A DNA stretch of 20,719 bases from Lysobacterales bacterium UBA5700 (GTDB taxonomy: Bacteria > Pseudomonadota > Gammaproteobacteria > Xanthomonadales > Xanthomonadaceae), in NCBI GenBank assembly GCA_002420085.1, contig DIHI01000135.1:3130-23848 (forward strand). Reading direction: 5' to 3'. Position numbers and translations under genes: made by a program. The first letter of the stretch is position 1. Each line of letters starts with the position of its first letter. Below are positions 1 through 8,585 of this stretch, piece after piece. The notes below the pieces were generated by a model. That model did not search any database and was not told where the DNA came from. It saw only the letters and a program-made list of their open reading frames with translations.

Positions 1-917
1 ACCAGGGCCGGCAGTCTGGCGAACACCGATGGCGTGTAGCCGCGCGTGGTCGGCGGTTCGCCGACACTCAGGCCGATCTCGCGCTGGGCCTGGGCGAAGC
101 GGGTCAGCGAGTCCATCAGCAGCAGCACATGCTGGCCCTGATCACGAAACCATTCGGCGATGGCGGTTGCGCGCAGGGCGCCGTGGATGCGGGCCAGTGG
201 CGGTCGGTCGGCTGGGGTGGCGATGACCACGGCGCGGCGCAGGCCGGTTTCGCCGAGGGTGACATCGACGAAGTCGCGGACTTCGCGGCCGCGTTCGCCG
301 ATCAGTCCGACCACGATCACGTCGGCTCGGGTGTAGCGGGTCATCATGCCAAGCAGGGTCGATTTGCCGACACCGGAGCCGGCGAACAGGCCGATCCGCT
401 GGCCGCGTCCGATCGGGGTGATGGCATTGATGGTGCGCACGCCGACATCGAGCGGTTGGATGATCGGTTCGCGCGCCAGGGGATTGATCGTGGTTCCGGT
501 GAGGGCGACGGCATCCTCGGCGCGCACCGGGCCACGGCCGTCGAGGGGGACGCCCTCGCCGTCCAGGACACGGCCGAGCAGGCCCTCGCCGACCTCCACC
601 GCGCCGCTGCCGAACACTGGAACCACCCGCGCGCCGGGCCGCAGGCCGGCCAGTTCCGAGCTGGGCATGAGGTAGGTGTTGTCGCCAGAAAAACCGACCA
701 CTTCGGCGTCGATCCAGCGTTCGCGGCCGGCCTGGATGCGCGCCGGGACGCCCAGGGCGAGGTCGCAGCCAGTGGCTTCGAGGGTCAGTCCGACGACCCG
801 TTTGAGAATGCCTTCGCGGACCATGAAGCGCTCGTCGGTCGGCACGTGCAGGCGGCGCAGGCGGGCCGCCAGTCGGGCGTCGCGTTCGGCCTGCCAGTTT
901 GGTCGTTCGCCGGTCAT
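1..917 (-). CDS. fliI: Flagellar export ATPase FliI (3' end cut by window edge)
   Basis: ATPase of the flagellar type III export apparatus. It forms a cytoplasmic hexamer that is regulated by FliH and helps feed substrates to the FlhA/FlhB gate. About 305 residues are visible of the usual 440-470. Seen: a beta-barrel-like N-terminal part (about 25-100), a Walker A loop GSGVGKST at residues 180-187, [13 protein letters not shown] at 204-216, and a Walker B strand VLLLMDS at 264-270. The sequence near the edge ([16 protein letters not shown]) is typical of flagellar/F1-type ATPases. The ATG at 917 overlaps the fliH stop codon as ATGA, which fixes the start and implies translational coupling. 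The C-terminal domain lies outside the window. The frame is open throughout with no frameshift. Confidence 0.96.
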   Translation of the reverse strand, partial: MTGERPNWQAERDARLAARLRRLHVPTDERFMVREGILKRVVGLTLEATGCDLALGVPARIQAGRERWIDAEVVGFSGDNTYLMPSSELAGLRPGARVVPVFGSGAVEVGEGLLGRVLDGEGVPLDGRGPVRAEDAVALTGTTINPLAREPIIQPLDVGVRTINAITPIGRGQRIGLFAGSGVGKSTLLGMMTRYTRADVIVVGLIGERGREVRDFVDVTLGETGLRRAVVIATPADRPPLARIHGALRATAIAEWFRDQGQHVLLLMDSLTRFAQAQREIGLSVGEPPTTRGYTPSVFARLPAL

Positions 918-1486
918 GGCCGATCCGCTCCCTGCAGAGCCGACAGCACCGAGTCGAGTCGGGCGGCGATGCTGCCGTCCAGTCGCAGGGTGTCGGTGTG
1001 GACCCGGACATCGCCTCGGCCGAGGCCCGGATCGGGCAGCAGTCGGGCTTCGATGGCGATGCCTTCGCGCATCAGCAGGGGTTCGATCACGGCCAGGTCG
1101 CTGGGGTGCAGCTTGATCTCGGCCGGTCGGGCCAGTTGTCCGATGCTGTGGGTGGTGTCGGCGATCAGTTCGGCGAGCGCTTCGGGTTCGGCCTGGTAGC
1201 TGCGGCCGAGCAGGGCGCCGGCAATGCGCACGGCCAGTTCCGAGAGGGCCGCCTGGACTTCGGCATCGAGCTGGGCCAACGGTCGGGAGAAGGCGTCGAT
1301 CAGGCCGGCCAGATGGGCAAGCTGGCGGCGGATTTCGCTCTGTGCCTGGGCCATGCCTTCGGCGTGGCCAGCGGCGTAGCCTTCCAGCCGGGCGGTCTGT
1401 TCGATGTCGGCCAGTTCGGCCAGGCTGGGGGCGCGCTTGGCTGCGACGTCGAGATCGGGCGGGCGCCAGGCGACTGCCGTGCTCAT
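914..1486 (-). CDS. fliH: Flagellar assembly protein FliH
   Basis: Negative regulator and stator-like partner of the FliI ATPase, linking it to FliN and FlhA at the export gate. The product has 190 residues, slightly short for the family. Seen: Trp7 near the N-terminus (conserved aromatic contact in FliH proteins), a glycine-repeat helix GYAAGHAEG at 36-44 (the GxxxG pattern of FliH/YscL proteins), a long amphipathic helix at about 45-95, and a C-terminal FliH/V-ATPase E-subunit-like domain (about 100-185). The start overlaps the fliG stop by 4 bases and the stop overlaps the fliI start by 4 bases. Identity rests on the family pattern plus position between fliG and fliI. Confidence 0.93.
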   Translation of the reverse strand: MSTAVAWRPPDLDVAAKRAPSLAELADIEQTARLEGYAAGHAEGMAQAQSEIRRQLAHLAGLIDAFSRPLAQLDAEVQAALSELAVRIAGALLGRSYQAEPEALAELIADTTHSIGQLARPAEIKLHPSDLAVIEPLLMREGIAIEARLLPDPGLGRGDVRVHTDTLRLDGSIAARLDSVLSALQGADRP

Positions 1487-2487
1487 ACGAAGTCCTCGTT
1501 GGCGGCACCCAGGGTGATGGCGCCCTCATCGGCCAGGCGACGCGCTACTGCCAGCACGTCCTTCTGGGCGGCTTCGACATCGGCCAGGCGCACCGGCCCC
1601 TTGGCTTCCATGTCTTCGAGCAGAATCTGTGCGGCGCGCTGCGACATGTTGCGGGTGATCTTTTCCTGGACCTTGGGATCGGCGCCGCGCAGGGCGATGC
1701 CCAGCCGATCGGCCGGCACGTCGCGCAGCAGGGTCTGGATCGATTTGTCGTCGAGCTCGGCCAGATTGTCGAACACGAACATCAGATCCTGGATGCGATC
1801 GCCGAGCTTGCCATCGACTTCGCGAATGGCGGTCAGCAGGGCCTGTTCACTGGCCGAGCCCATGTGGTTGAGGATGTTGGCGGCGACCTTGATGCCGCCG
1901 ACGCTGGACGATTTCAGGTTCTGGTTGCCGGAAAACTGGCGCTCCATGATTTCATTCAGCTCGTTGAGGGCATTGGGCGGGATGCCGTCGAGGGTGGCGA
2001 TGCGCAGCAGGACATCGCTCTGGGTGCGTTCGGGCAGCAGTCTGATCACCTCGGCGGCCTGGTCGCTTTCGAGATGGGACAGGACGATCGAGATGATCTG
2101 CGGGTGCTCGTTGCGAACCAGTTCGACCACGGCGCGCGGTTCCATCCACTTCAGGGCGTCCAGGCCCTTGGTGTTGCGGCCGAACAGGATGCGGTCGATC
2201 AGTCCGCCGGCACGCTCTTCGCCCAGTGCCTGAACCAGCACGTTGCGGACATAGTCATCGGCTCCGACCCCGAGCGAGGTCTGGTCGTCGAGATGGCGGA
2301 CGAACTCATCGACCACCTGTTCGACCTGCTGACGGTTGACATTGCCGATGGTCGCCATGGCCATGCCCAGCCGCTGCACTTCCTTGGCGCTCATGTGCTT
2401 GAGCACCTGGGCGGCATCGGTTTCGCCGAGCGACATCAGGAACACGGCGGCCCGCTGCACGCCGGACAATGCGCTGCTCTCAGCCAT
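1483..2487 (-). CDS. fliG: Flagellar motor switch protein FliG
   Basis: Rotor component of the C-ring. It binds FliF at its N-terminus and FliM in its middle domain, and interacts with the MotA/PomA stator through its C-terminal domain. The 334-residue length is normal. Seen: the EHPQ motif at 127-130 (middle domain), a GG hinge at 197-198, [13 protein letters not shown] at 235-247, and the torque helix [20 protein letters not shown] at 281-300. That helix keeps the charged residues (R284, E291, D292, R300) matching the E. coli torque set. The start lies 8 bases inside the end of fliF, so the two are probably translationally coupled. The stop overlaps the start of fliH. Confidence 0.98.
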   Translation of the reverse strand: MAESSALSGVQRAAVFLMSLGETDAAQVLKHMSAKEVQRLGMAMATIGNVNRQQVEQVVDEFVRHLDDQTSLGVGADDYVRNVLVQALGEERAGGLIDRILFGRNTKGLDALKWMEPRAVVELVRNEHPQIISIVLSHLESDQAAEVIRLLPERTQSDVLLRIATLDGIPPNALNELNEIMERQFSGNQNLKSSSVGGIKVAANILNHMGSASEQALLTAIREVDGKLGDRIQDLMFVFDNLAELDDKSIQTLLRDVPADRLGIALRGADPKVQEKITRNMSQRAAQILLEDMEAKGPVRLADVEAAQKDVLAVARRLADEGAITLGAANEDFV

Positions 2488-4051
2488 CGCCGCCTACCCA
2501 GGTCTTGACCACCTGCGCGACCCGCTTCGGATCCTGGGCGACCGCGCTGCGGGCGACCTCCAGCCGCTGTTCGTAGCCGGACAGCCGCGCCGGTTCCGGG
2601 CCGGATGCACTGGCCGAGGGTAATTCGCGCGGGCTGCCGGCGGCGCTGTCGAGGTCATCCAACTGCACGCGCCGGGCGACCGCGACCGGGGTCGCGGCGA
2701 ACTGCCGCACCATCGGTTTGACTACGGCCAACAGCAGGACGATCACCGCCAGCGAGCCGCCGATGAGGCGCAGGGCATCCCACAGCAAGGGATGCTCCCA
2801 GATCGGTGGTGGTGTGCTCGGGCCGGTTTCGGCGGGCCGAATGAAGGCGGCGTTCATCACTGAGACCGAATCGCCACGTTCGCCGTCGAAGCCGATCGCC
2901 TCTCGGACCAGGGCTTCGAGGCGGGCCAGTTCGTCGGCAGTCAGTTCCCGGCTGCTGCCATCGGCGGCGGGAATCAGATCGACCAGCACGGCGGCGCTGA
3001 CCCGCCGCACCCGGCCGCCCGGCTGACGGGTGTGGCTGACCGTGCGGTCGAGTTCGAAGTTGCGGGTGGCGCTGCGTGAGACCAGGCTGGCGGCGTCGCC
3101 GGTGGCCGGTTCCGGGCCGGGCGGAGTATTGGCCAGTGCGCCCGGAACGCCGGCCGGCTGGCCGGTCCCGGCGCTTTGCTCGCTGGTCTGTTCGCTGCGT
3201 AGTTTGGTCGGGTCGGGGGTGAAGGTTTCCCGGGCTTCCTCGCTCTCCGAGAAATCCAGGTCGATCGCGACCTCGGCGCTGACCCGGCCGGGACCGGTCA
3301 TCGGTTCGATCAGGCTCTGGATGCGCTGGCTGTAGGTCGCTTCCAGTCGCCGGGCGCGCTCGAACTGGAGGTCGCTCAGGGCGGTTTCCGAGGTCGGGTC
3401 GGGCGGGGTCAGCAGGCGGCCGCTCTGATCGACCACCGCGACCGCGCCAGGATCGAGGTCGGCGACGCTGGCCGCGACCATGCGCACCACGGCATCGACC
3501 TGGTTCTTGTCGAGCGCGCGGCCTGGGAACAGTTCCAGCACGACCGATGCACTGGCGGCACCCTGGCGGCGCGCGAAGGCGCTCGGTTTGGGCAGGGCAA
3601 GGTGGACGCGGACATCCTTGACGGGCCGCAGGGTCTTGATGCTGCGTGCCAGTTCGGTTTCCAGGGCGTGCTGGTAGCGGGCGCCCTCGATGAACTGACT
3701 GACGCCGAACCCCTGATCGCCGCCGATCACCTCGAAGCCCTGACGTTCGCTGCCCTGGGGCAGGCCCTGGGAGGCGAGCTTGAGGCGCGCCTCGTGCAGG
3801 CGTTCGGTCGGCACCTGGACGGCACCGGTGTTGTAGTCGAGCTGGTATTCGATGCCGAGTCCGCGCAGGGCTTCGGTCACCTCGGCGGCATCGCGTTCGG
3901 TGAGCTGCGGATACAGCGGCGCCATGGCCGGGGTCTGCGACCAGAAGAACAGGTACAGGCCAAGCGCGACGGCGCCGGCCAGGGCCAGCAGGCTCCAGAG
4001 CTGGCGGAAGCTCGGCAGTTCGGCGATCCGTTCGGCGATGGCGGTGTTCAC
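2480..4051 (-). CDS. fliF: Flagellar MS-ring protein FliF
   Basis: Forms the MS ring in the inner membrane, the first structure of the basal body, and anchors FliG. The product has 523 residues, a little shorter than the usual 550-570. Seen: an N-terminal membrane helix (about 17-37), ring-building YscJ/FliF domains (about 45-215), a low-complexity Gly/Pro/Ala periplasmic loop (about 290-320), a second membrane helix (about 425-447), and a cytoplasmic tail ending [11 protein letters not shown] that matches the FliG-binding end. The start codon is GTG at 4051, with GAGGA about 10 bases upstream. It follows fliE by 31 bases. Confidence 0.97.
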   Translation of the reverse strand: MNTAIAERIAELPSFRQLWSLLALAGAVALGLYLFFWSQTPAMAPLYPQLTERDAAEVTEALRGLGIEYQLDYNTGAVQVPTERLHEARLKLASQGLPQGSERQGFEVIGGDQGFGVSQFIEGARYQHALETELARSIKTLRPVKDVRVHLALPKPSAFARRQGAASASVVLELFPGRALDKNQVDAVVRMVAASVADLDPGAVAVVDQSGRLLTPPDPTSETALSDLQFERARRLEATYSQRIQSLIEPMTGPGRVSAEVAIDLDFSESEEARETFTPDPTKLRSEQTSEQSAGTGQPAGVPGALANTPPGPEPATGDAASLVSRSATRNFELDRTVSHTRQPGGRVRRVSAAVLVDLIPAADGSSRELTADELARLEALVREAIGFDGERGDSVSVMNAAFIRPAETGPSTPPPIWEHPLLWDALRLIGGSLAVIVLLLAVVKPMVRQFAATPVAVARRVQLDDLDSAAGSPRELPSASASGPEPARLSGYEQRLEVARSAVAQDPKRVAQVVKTWVGGDG

Positions 4052-4082
4052 GGTGTCTGCGTCCTCGGTCGATGGCGCTGGG

Positions 4083-4409
4083 TCACAGCGGCATGTTCAT
4101 CACGTCCTGATAGGCCTGGACCAGACGGTTGCGAACCTCGACGGTGGCGCGGAATTCGACCTGGGCCTGCTGGGCGGCCACCATCACTCGGGCCAGATCG
4201 GCACGCGGGTCGCCGATCTCGAAGGCATGCATCAATTCACCGGCGCGTTGCTGACTGCGATTGACCTGGCCGAGACTGTCGGCCAGGGCACGGGCAAAGC
4301 CACCACCGGCGTCGGGCGCGGCGGCCGCCGGGCGCGGCTGAGCGGCAGTGCCGATCTGGCCTTGCAGGCTGCGAATCTGCGACAGGACGGAGGCGATGGC
4401 GTCGGACAT
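4083..4409 (-). CDS. fliE: Flagellar hook-basal body protein FliE
   Basis: Small rod-base protein joining the MS ring to the proximal rod. It is among the first axial substrates secreted. The product has 108 residues, normal for FliE. Seen: a variable Ala/Pro-rich N-terminal third (about 20-38), then the conserved FliE region with SQQRAGELMHAFEIGDP and the C-terminal helix VRNRLVQAYQDVMNMPL (about 92-108). It is the first gene of the fliEFGHI unit, 85 bases downstream of fleQ. A sigma-54 promoter at 4478-4493 faces it, with a predicted transcript start near 4467. No strong Shine-Dalgarno is visible before the ATG. Confidence 0.95.
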   Translation of the reverse strand: MSDAIASVLSQIRSLQGQIGTAAQPRPAAAAPDAGGGFARALADSLGQVNRSQQRAGELMHAFEIGDPRADLARVMVAAQQAQVEFRATVEVRNRLVQAYQDVMNMPL

Positions 4410-4477
4410 GGGCGCGGGTCAGGTGCTGCGACGGGTCTCGGGACAGGGACGAAGCGGGCGATGTTTCGCCTGGGTGC

Positions 4478-4493
4478 TGCAAGAGCCGTGCCG
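4478..4493 (-). promoter_or_regulatory. Sigma-54 (-24/-12) promoter of fliE operon
   Basis: On the minus strand the sequence reads CGGCACG-GCTC-TTGCA. The invariant GG (4492-4491) and GC (4480-4479) are separated by exactly 10 bases, matching the family consensus TGGCACG-N4-TTGCA/T except for C in place of the first T. It begins two bases after the fleQ stop codon and would start a transcript near 4467, giving a leader of about 58 bases before fliE. The sigma factor (rpoN) and activator (fleQ) are encoded just upstream, so FleQ-dependent activation is the natural inference. Confidence 0.85.
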
Positions 4494-4494
4494 T

Positions 4495-5982
4495 TCAATC
4501 GCCGCTGCGGTCGAGCCCGAACTTGCGCAGCTTCTCGGCCAGGGTGGTGCGACGCAGGCCAAGCAGGGTCGCGGCATGGGCGATCACGCCATCGGCACGG
4601 GCCAGGGCGGCGCGCAGCAGGCGCACTTCGATCGCTGCGAGATGCGCCTTGAGGTCGATGCCTTCGGCCGGGAAGTGGTCCGACGGCTCGTCAGCCCCGG
4701 TGGTGATGGCCGACGGATCCGCGTTCACGCGCTGCATCGGATCATGCAGCGGTTCGGCGACCGCTGATGACCGGGCACCGGCGGCAGCGATCGGTGCCGA
4801 TGTTCGCGGCCCGTCGCGGACATCGCCGTCGGCGGCGGCGTAGCGTGCCGGCAGGTCACGGGCGTGGACGGTGGCATCCGGGTGCAGCACCGCCAGCCGC
4901 TCGATCAGGTTGGCCAGCTCACGGACATTGCCGGGCCAGGGATACCGTTGCAGCACGGCGATCGCATCCGGGGCCAGGGCCACCCGACCACGACCAGTGC
5001 CGGCCAGATGATCGCCGATGGCGGCGATCAGGTCGGCCAGATCGCTGGCGCGCTCGCGCAGGGGCGGCATTTCGATCGGAAACACGTTCAGTCGATAGAA
5101 CAGGTCTTCCCGGAACAACCCTTCCTCGATGCGTGCTTCGAGGTCGCGATGGGTGGCGGCGATGATCCGGGCATCGCAGGCGATGGTCTGGTTGCCGCCG
5201 ACCCGCTCGAACCGGCGCTCCTGCAAGACGCGCAGCAGTTTGACCTGCATCGGCGGGCTCATGTCGCCGATCTCATCGAGGAACAGGGTGCCGCCCTGGG
5301 CCATCTCGAAGCGACCCTTGCGGGCCGTCAAGGCGCCGGTGAAGGCGCCTTTTTCATGACCGAACAACTCGCTTTCCAGCAGTTCCGCCGGAATTGCCCC
5401 GCAGTTGATCGCCACGAACGGGCCATCCCGGCGCGGCGAGGCGCTGTGGATGGCCCGTGCGGCGACTTCCTTGCCGGTGCCGGATTCGCCGAGCAGGAGC
5501 ACGGTGGTGTCGAAACCGGCAACCTGGGCGATCATCCGGCGCAGCCGCCGGGTGGCCGGTGCGTCGCCGGTCGGACCATCGCCGACCCGTTCGGCGACGG
5601 CATCGTCGTCAAGCCGCTTGACGCTGGCGCGTTGCAGGAATTCCACCAGTTGCGCCTGCTTGACCGGGTAGTCGAGGTTCCAGCATTGGGCGGGGCCGAG
5701 GTCGAAGCGCCGGCCTGCATCCAGATGGTGCTCGGGCAGCACCAGCAGCGGCGGATGCAGCGGGTCGGCCCGCAGCCAGGTCAGGAAGCCACGCCAGGCA
5801 ACGCTGTCCTCGAATTCGCCGAGCACCACGGCCAACCAGTCGGTCGGCCGGTGCTTGCCGAGATTCAGTTCGTCGATGTCCGATATCGGCATCGGCGTGC
5901 AATCGACGAAGTCGATCAGGGTCGCCAGCCGCTCGGCGCGACGGCTGTCGGCATCGACGATCAGGATGCGCGACTCACTCAC
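4495..5982 (-). CDS. fleQ: Sigma-54-dependent flagellar master regulator FleQ
   Basis: AAA+ enhancer-binding protein that activates RpoN promoters of early flagellar genes. The product has 495 residues (P. aeruginosa FleQ is about 490). Domains: a degenerate receiver-like FleQ domain at 1-115, where LGEFED stands at the usual phospho-Asp strand, so it is probably not phosphorylated; an AAA+ core with Walker A GESGTGKE 165-172, the sigma-54 contact loop GAFTGA 212-217, Walker B LFLDEIGD 233-240 and [13 protein letters not shown] 290-302; a linker rich in Ala/Asp (380-435); and a Fis-type helix-turn-helix at about 466-488. The GTG start at 5982 overlaps the vemR-like stop by 8 bases and has GGAG about 8 bases upstream; longer in-frame extensions read through the upstream gene and are not credible. 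The LFRSL-type c-di-GMP motif I expect before the AAA+ core is not seen (133-137 read VGDGP). Confidence 0.95.
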   Translation of the reverse strand: MSESRILIVDADSRRAERLATLIDFVDCTPMPISDIDELNLGKHRPTDWLAVVLGEFEDSVAWRGFLTWLRADPLHPPLLVLPEHHLDAGRRFDLGPAQCWNLDYPVKQAQLVEFLQRASVKRLDDDAVAERVGDGPTGDAPATRRLRRMIAQVAGFDTTVLLLGESGTGKEVAARAIHSASPRRDGPFVAINCGAIPAELLESELFGHEKGAFTGALTARKGRFEMAQGGTLFLDEIGDMSPPMQVKLLRVLQERRFERVGGNQTIACDARIIAATHRDLEARIEEGLFREDLFYRLNVFPIEMPPLRERASDLADLIAAIGDHLAGTGRGRVALAPDAIAVLQRYPWPGNVRELANLIERLAVLHPDATVHARDLPARYAAADGDVRDGPRTSAPIAAAGARSSAVAEPLHDPMQRVNADPSAITTGADEPSDHFPAEGIDLKAHLAAIEVRLLRAALARADGVIAHAATLLGLRRTTLAEKLRKFGLDRSGD

Positions 5983-6382
5983 CGCCGTGCTCCGCGTGCG
6001 GGCGTTCGCGCAGGCTCTCCAGCACGGTGGTGACGTCCTGCATGTACGACAGTTTGCTGACGAAGGTGTCGGCGCCGGCCCGTGCGGCATGTTCGCGATG
6101 CTGGGCATCGTCGAAATGACTGACGATCGCCACGAACGGCGGCGCGTCCTGGGCCTTGATCAGCCGGCAGGCTTGCAGGCCGCCCATCTCGGGCATCGAC
6201 AGGTCCATCAGGACCGCGTCCGGGCGCAGCGATTCCGACAGCCGGACCGCTTCCAGGCCGTTGTGGGCCAGGCCGGCAATCTCGATCCAGTCGAGCGCCC
6301 GGAAGCGCCGCACGGCGGCCTTGAGGAAGCCGTCGTGGTCATCGACCAGCAGGATCCGCAGAGAGGGGGTGGATGTGGCCAT
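5975..6382 (-). CDS. vemR: Stand-alone CheY-like response regulator (VemR-like)
   Basis: Single-domain receiver with no output domain, 135 residues. Seen: acidic pair D14/D15, phosphoacceptor D60 in [12 protein letters not shown], Ser88 at the switch Ser/Thr position, F107, and invariant K110 in FVSK. All residues needed for phosphotransfer are present. It lies between rpoN and fleQ, the position known for vemR in Xanthomonas, where VemR affects motility, exopolysaccharide and virulence through FleQ. The orthology is inferred from gene order and domain type. A strong ribosome site (GGAGGCG) precedes the ATG. The stop overlaps the fleQ GTG start, so the two are likely translated as a coupled pair. 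No kinase gene is nearby. Confidence 0.88.
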   Translation of the reverse strand: MATSTPSLRILLVDDHDGFLKAAVRRFRALDWIEIAGLAHNGLEAVRLSESLRPDAVLMDLSMPEMGGLQACRLIKAQDAPPFVAIVSHFDDAQHREHAARAGADTFVSKLSYMQDVTTVLESLRERPHAEHGGE

Positions 6383-6420
6383 GATTCGCCTCCGATTCGA
6401 TGTGGATGCGGCCCGGCCGT

Positions 6421-7803
6421 TCAGTGGGCACAGGCCAGGCTGCGACCGCGTCGTTGCCGTTCCCGGGCCGGCGCGATGCCCATGATGTCGCGATATTTGG
6501 CCACCGTGCGCCGGGCGATGCGAACGCCCTGGCGGGCCAGCAGGACGACGATCGCATCATCCGGCAGCGGTGCGCTCGGCGCTTCGGTTTCGATCAATTT
6601 GCGAACCATCGATTGCACCGCTGGACCGGACACCTCGGCACCCTCCAGCCGGACCGCGAAGAAGCGCTTCAGCTCGAAGGTTCCGAACGGCGTCTGCACG
6701 TACTTGCCGGTGGTGATCCGCGAGACGGTCGATTCGTGGACGCCGACTGCATCGGCGATCTGCTTGAGGGTCAGCGGCGCCATCGCGCCGGCACCGGTGC
6801 GCAGGAATGCCTGCTGGTGCTCGACGATCGCCGCCACCACCTTGAGCAGGGTTTCGTGCCGGGTACACAGGCCGCGCGCGAACCAGCGTGCCTGTTGCAA
6901 CAGCTCCCGCAGGGTGTCGGTGCCGGGCTGGCGGTCGCAGCGATCAAGCAGTTGCTCGCTGATCGGGTCGATCCGGATGCGCGGGGTGCAGCGGCGATTG
7001 AGCACCACGCGCCAGCCCCGGCGTCCGGGCTCGATGCGGACATCGGGCACCACGGCGTCGGCCGAACGCGCCAGTCGCGCGCCGGGGCGGGGGTCGAGCC
7101 GCAGCACCACGGCCATCGCTTCGGCCGCCTGCTCGGGCTCGATGTTCAGAGCCTTGGCCATGCGCAGCGGATCATGGCTGGCGAGCAGTTCGAGGTGCCC
7201 CTCGATGATCCGTCGTGCCAGGCTGCGCCCCGGAGTCGGTTCGCGCAGTTCGGCCAGTTGCACCGCCAGGCACTCGCGAACGTCGCGGGCGCCGATGCCT
7301 TCCGGCTCGCAGCGCATCAGCAGGTGGCGGACCGCCTCGATCCGCTCGGCGGCCAGGCCGGCGGTCCTGGCGGCATCGGCCAGGTGCTCCGGAGCCACTT
7401 CCAGATAGCCGCTGTCGGCGACATGGTCGAGGATCAGGGCGGCCAGGGCCAGGTCGTCCTCGGCCAGGCCGCGCAGGGCCAGTTGCTCCAGCAGGTTCAG
7501 GCGCATGTCGGTGCTTTCGCCGGCCGGCAGTCGGGCGAAGATGTCGTCGGACTCGCCATCAGCCAATATCGCGGTCCGCTCGAAGGCATGACCGATCGGA
7601 CCTTCGGCATCGATCTCGATGCAGTCCTCGGCGCCATCGACGGGGTCGTCCTCGCAGGCTTCCAGCATTGGATTGCTGTCCAGCACGCGCCGCACTTCCT
7701 GCTCCAGACGGATCGCGTCGAGCTGCAACAGGCCGATCGCCTGGAGCAGGTGCGGGGTCATGGTCAGGTTCTGTCCGAGTCGTTGCGAGAGGGTGGCTTT
7801 CAT
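6421..7803 (-). CDS. rpoN: RNA polymerase sigma-54 factor RpoN (flagellar-island copy)
   Basis: Alternative sigma factor recognising -24/-12 promoters and needing AAA+ activators such as FleQ. The product has 460 residues (E. coli 477). Seen: the Gln/Leu-rich activator-interacting region I (about 1-50, QNLTMTPHLLQAIGLLQLD), an acidic region II (about 50-100), the core-binding region (about 100-300), the helix-turn-helix segment LTLKQIADAVGVHESTVSR (344-362) followed by GKYVQTPFGTFELKRFF, and the RpoN box ARRTVAKYR (430-438) that reads the -24 element. The ATG at 7803 has GAGGAGA about 8 bases upstream; an in-frame start 17 codons earlier lacks such a site. The usual rpoN neighbours (lptB, hpf, ptsN) are absent, so this looks like the rpoN2-type paralogue dedicated to flagella (inference). 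Confidence 0.95.
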   Translation of the reverse strand: MKATLSQRLGQNLTMTPHLLQAIGLLQLDAIRLEQEVRRVLDSNPMLEACEDDPVDGAEDCIEIDAEGPIGHAFERTAILADGESDDIFARLPAGESTDMRLNLLEQLALRGLAEDDLALAALILDHVADSGYLEVAPEHLADAARTAGLAAERIEAVRHLLMRCEPEGIGARDVRECLAVQLAELREPTPGRSLARRIIEGHLELLASHDPLRMAKALNIEPEQAAEAMAVVLRLDPRPGARLARSADAVVPDVRIEPGRRGWRVVLNRRCTPRIRIDPISEQLLDRCDRQPGTDTLRELLQQARWFARGLCTRHETLLKVVAAIVEHQQAFLRTGAGAMAPLTLKQIADAVGVHESTVSRITTGKYVQTPFGTFELKRFFAVRLEGAEVSGPAVQSMVRKLIETEAPSAPLPDDAIVVLLARQGVRIARRTVAKYRDIMGIAPARERQRRGRSLACAH

Positions 7804-7860
7804 GACGGTGTCTCCTCGACCGGCCGTGCCGGGCATGGAGGCAGTGTCGGTCACCGACGG

Positions 7861-7926
7861 CGGTCGGGAAATCGGGGCGTACCCGAGAACGGTCGGGAAA
7901 ACCCCCGCCCAGATCGGGGAAAACCC
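7861..7926 (-). repeat. Triple TCGGGAAA motif upstream of rpoN
   Basis: Between the response regulator stop codon and rpoN there are three copies of a short motif: CGGTCGGGAAA at 7861-7871 and again at 7890-7900 (identical 11-mers, 29 bases apart), and a variant GATCGGGGAAAACCC at 7912-7926. The last two both continue into AAAACCC. Between the first two lies an inverted repeat TCGGG-N5-CCCGA (7872-7886). Placement about 60-125 bases before the rpoN start suggests protein-binding sites controlling rpoN. The binding factor is unknown; the adjacent NarL-type regulator is one candidate. Confidence 0.5.
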
Positions 7927-8585
7927 TACAGCGGCGGTTTTCCGTCGTCGCCGTTGCGGCCATCGACATAGCGAGTGGCATAGCGGACCAGTTCGCTGGC
8001 CCGGCGCAATCGCAGGGTCTCCATGATCCGGGCGCGATGGCTCTCGACGGTCTTGACGCTGATCTCCAGGGCGGCGGCGATCTGCTTGGTCGTCTCACCA
8101 TGGCCGAGTCGGCGCAGGATCTCGCGCTGGCGTGGTGACAGGGCATCGACCCCGGCGCCCACCCCGGTCGGTCGCACATGCGGCGCCAGCAGTGCTCCGG
8201 ACACCCGTGGACTGAGGAACAGTTCGCCGACCGCCGCCGCCCGTACCGCCAGTTCCAGTTCGGCCACCGCAGCATCCTTGAGCACGAAGCCACGCACCCC
8301 GACATCCAGGGCGCGCCGGACCGTCTCGGCGTCGGAATGCATCGAGCAGACCACGGCGGCGATTTCCGGGTGCCGGCGGCGCATCGCCTCGGCGACGTCG
8401 AGGCCGCTGCCATCGGGCATCGAGAGATCGAGCAGAACCACGTCGGGCCGGTGCAGGGCGATCAGGTCCATGGTCTCGCGGCCGCTGCGCGCCTCGGCGA
8501 CCACCACCAAGCCCGGCAGACCTTCCAGCAGGCGCCGGAGTCCGGCCCGGACCAGGGTGTGATCGTCGGCGATCAATATCCGCAC
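7926..8585 (-). CDS. NarL/LuxR-family response regulator
   Basis: Two-component transcription regulator, 219 residues from the chosen start. Receiver domain at 1-118: D7/D8 in LIADDHTLVRAGL, phosphoacceptor D53 in VVLLDLSMPDGSGLD, Ser81 at the switch position, and K103 in FVLKDA. LuxR-type helix-turn-helix at about 149-206: LSPRQREIL, then TTKQIAAALEISVKTVESHR. The GTG at 8585 places the receiver strand directly after the start and has GAGA just upstream; a GTG at 8636 would add 17 residues but has no ribosome site. No histidine kinase is adjacent, so its input is unknown. It is the first gene of the minus-strand flagellar block and may control rpoN; I cannot assign a specific name. Confidence 0.88.
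   Translation of the reverse strand: MRILIADDHTLVRAGLRRLLEGLPGLVVVAEARSGRETMDLIALHRPDVVLLDLSMPDGSGLDVAEAMRRRHPEIAAVVCSMHSDAETVRRALDVGVRGFVLKDAAVAELELAVRAAAVGELFLSPRVSGALLAPHVRPTGVGAGVDALSPRQREILRRLGHGETTKQIAAALEISVKTVESHRARIMETLRLRRASELVRYATRYVDGRNGDDGKPPL

Noticed and set aside
142..1011. Minus-strand frame of 289 codons overlapping fliI.
   Set aside because: It gives an Arg/Pro-rich translation in a different frame. The true fliI frame carries Walker A and B and is open to the window edge.
4495..6108. Longer FleQ starting 42 codons upstream.
   Set aside because: The extension lies wholly inside the vemR-like gene and is Cys/Arg/Pro-rich. The GTG at 5982 has a good ribosome site and the expected protein length.
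7861..7926. Short repeats before rpoN as a possible CRISPR array.
   Set aside because: Units are about 11 bases with 11-18 bases between them, only three copies, one diverged, and no cas genes; operator-like repeats fit better.
6400..7971. Open reading frame of over 500 codons on the plus strand opposite rpoN.
   Set aside because: It is a mirror frame of a well-supported sigma-54 gene, with no recognisable motifs or ribosome site.
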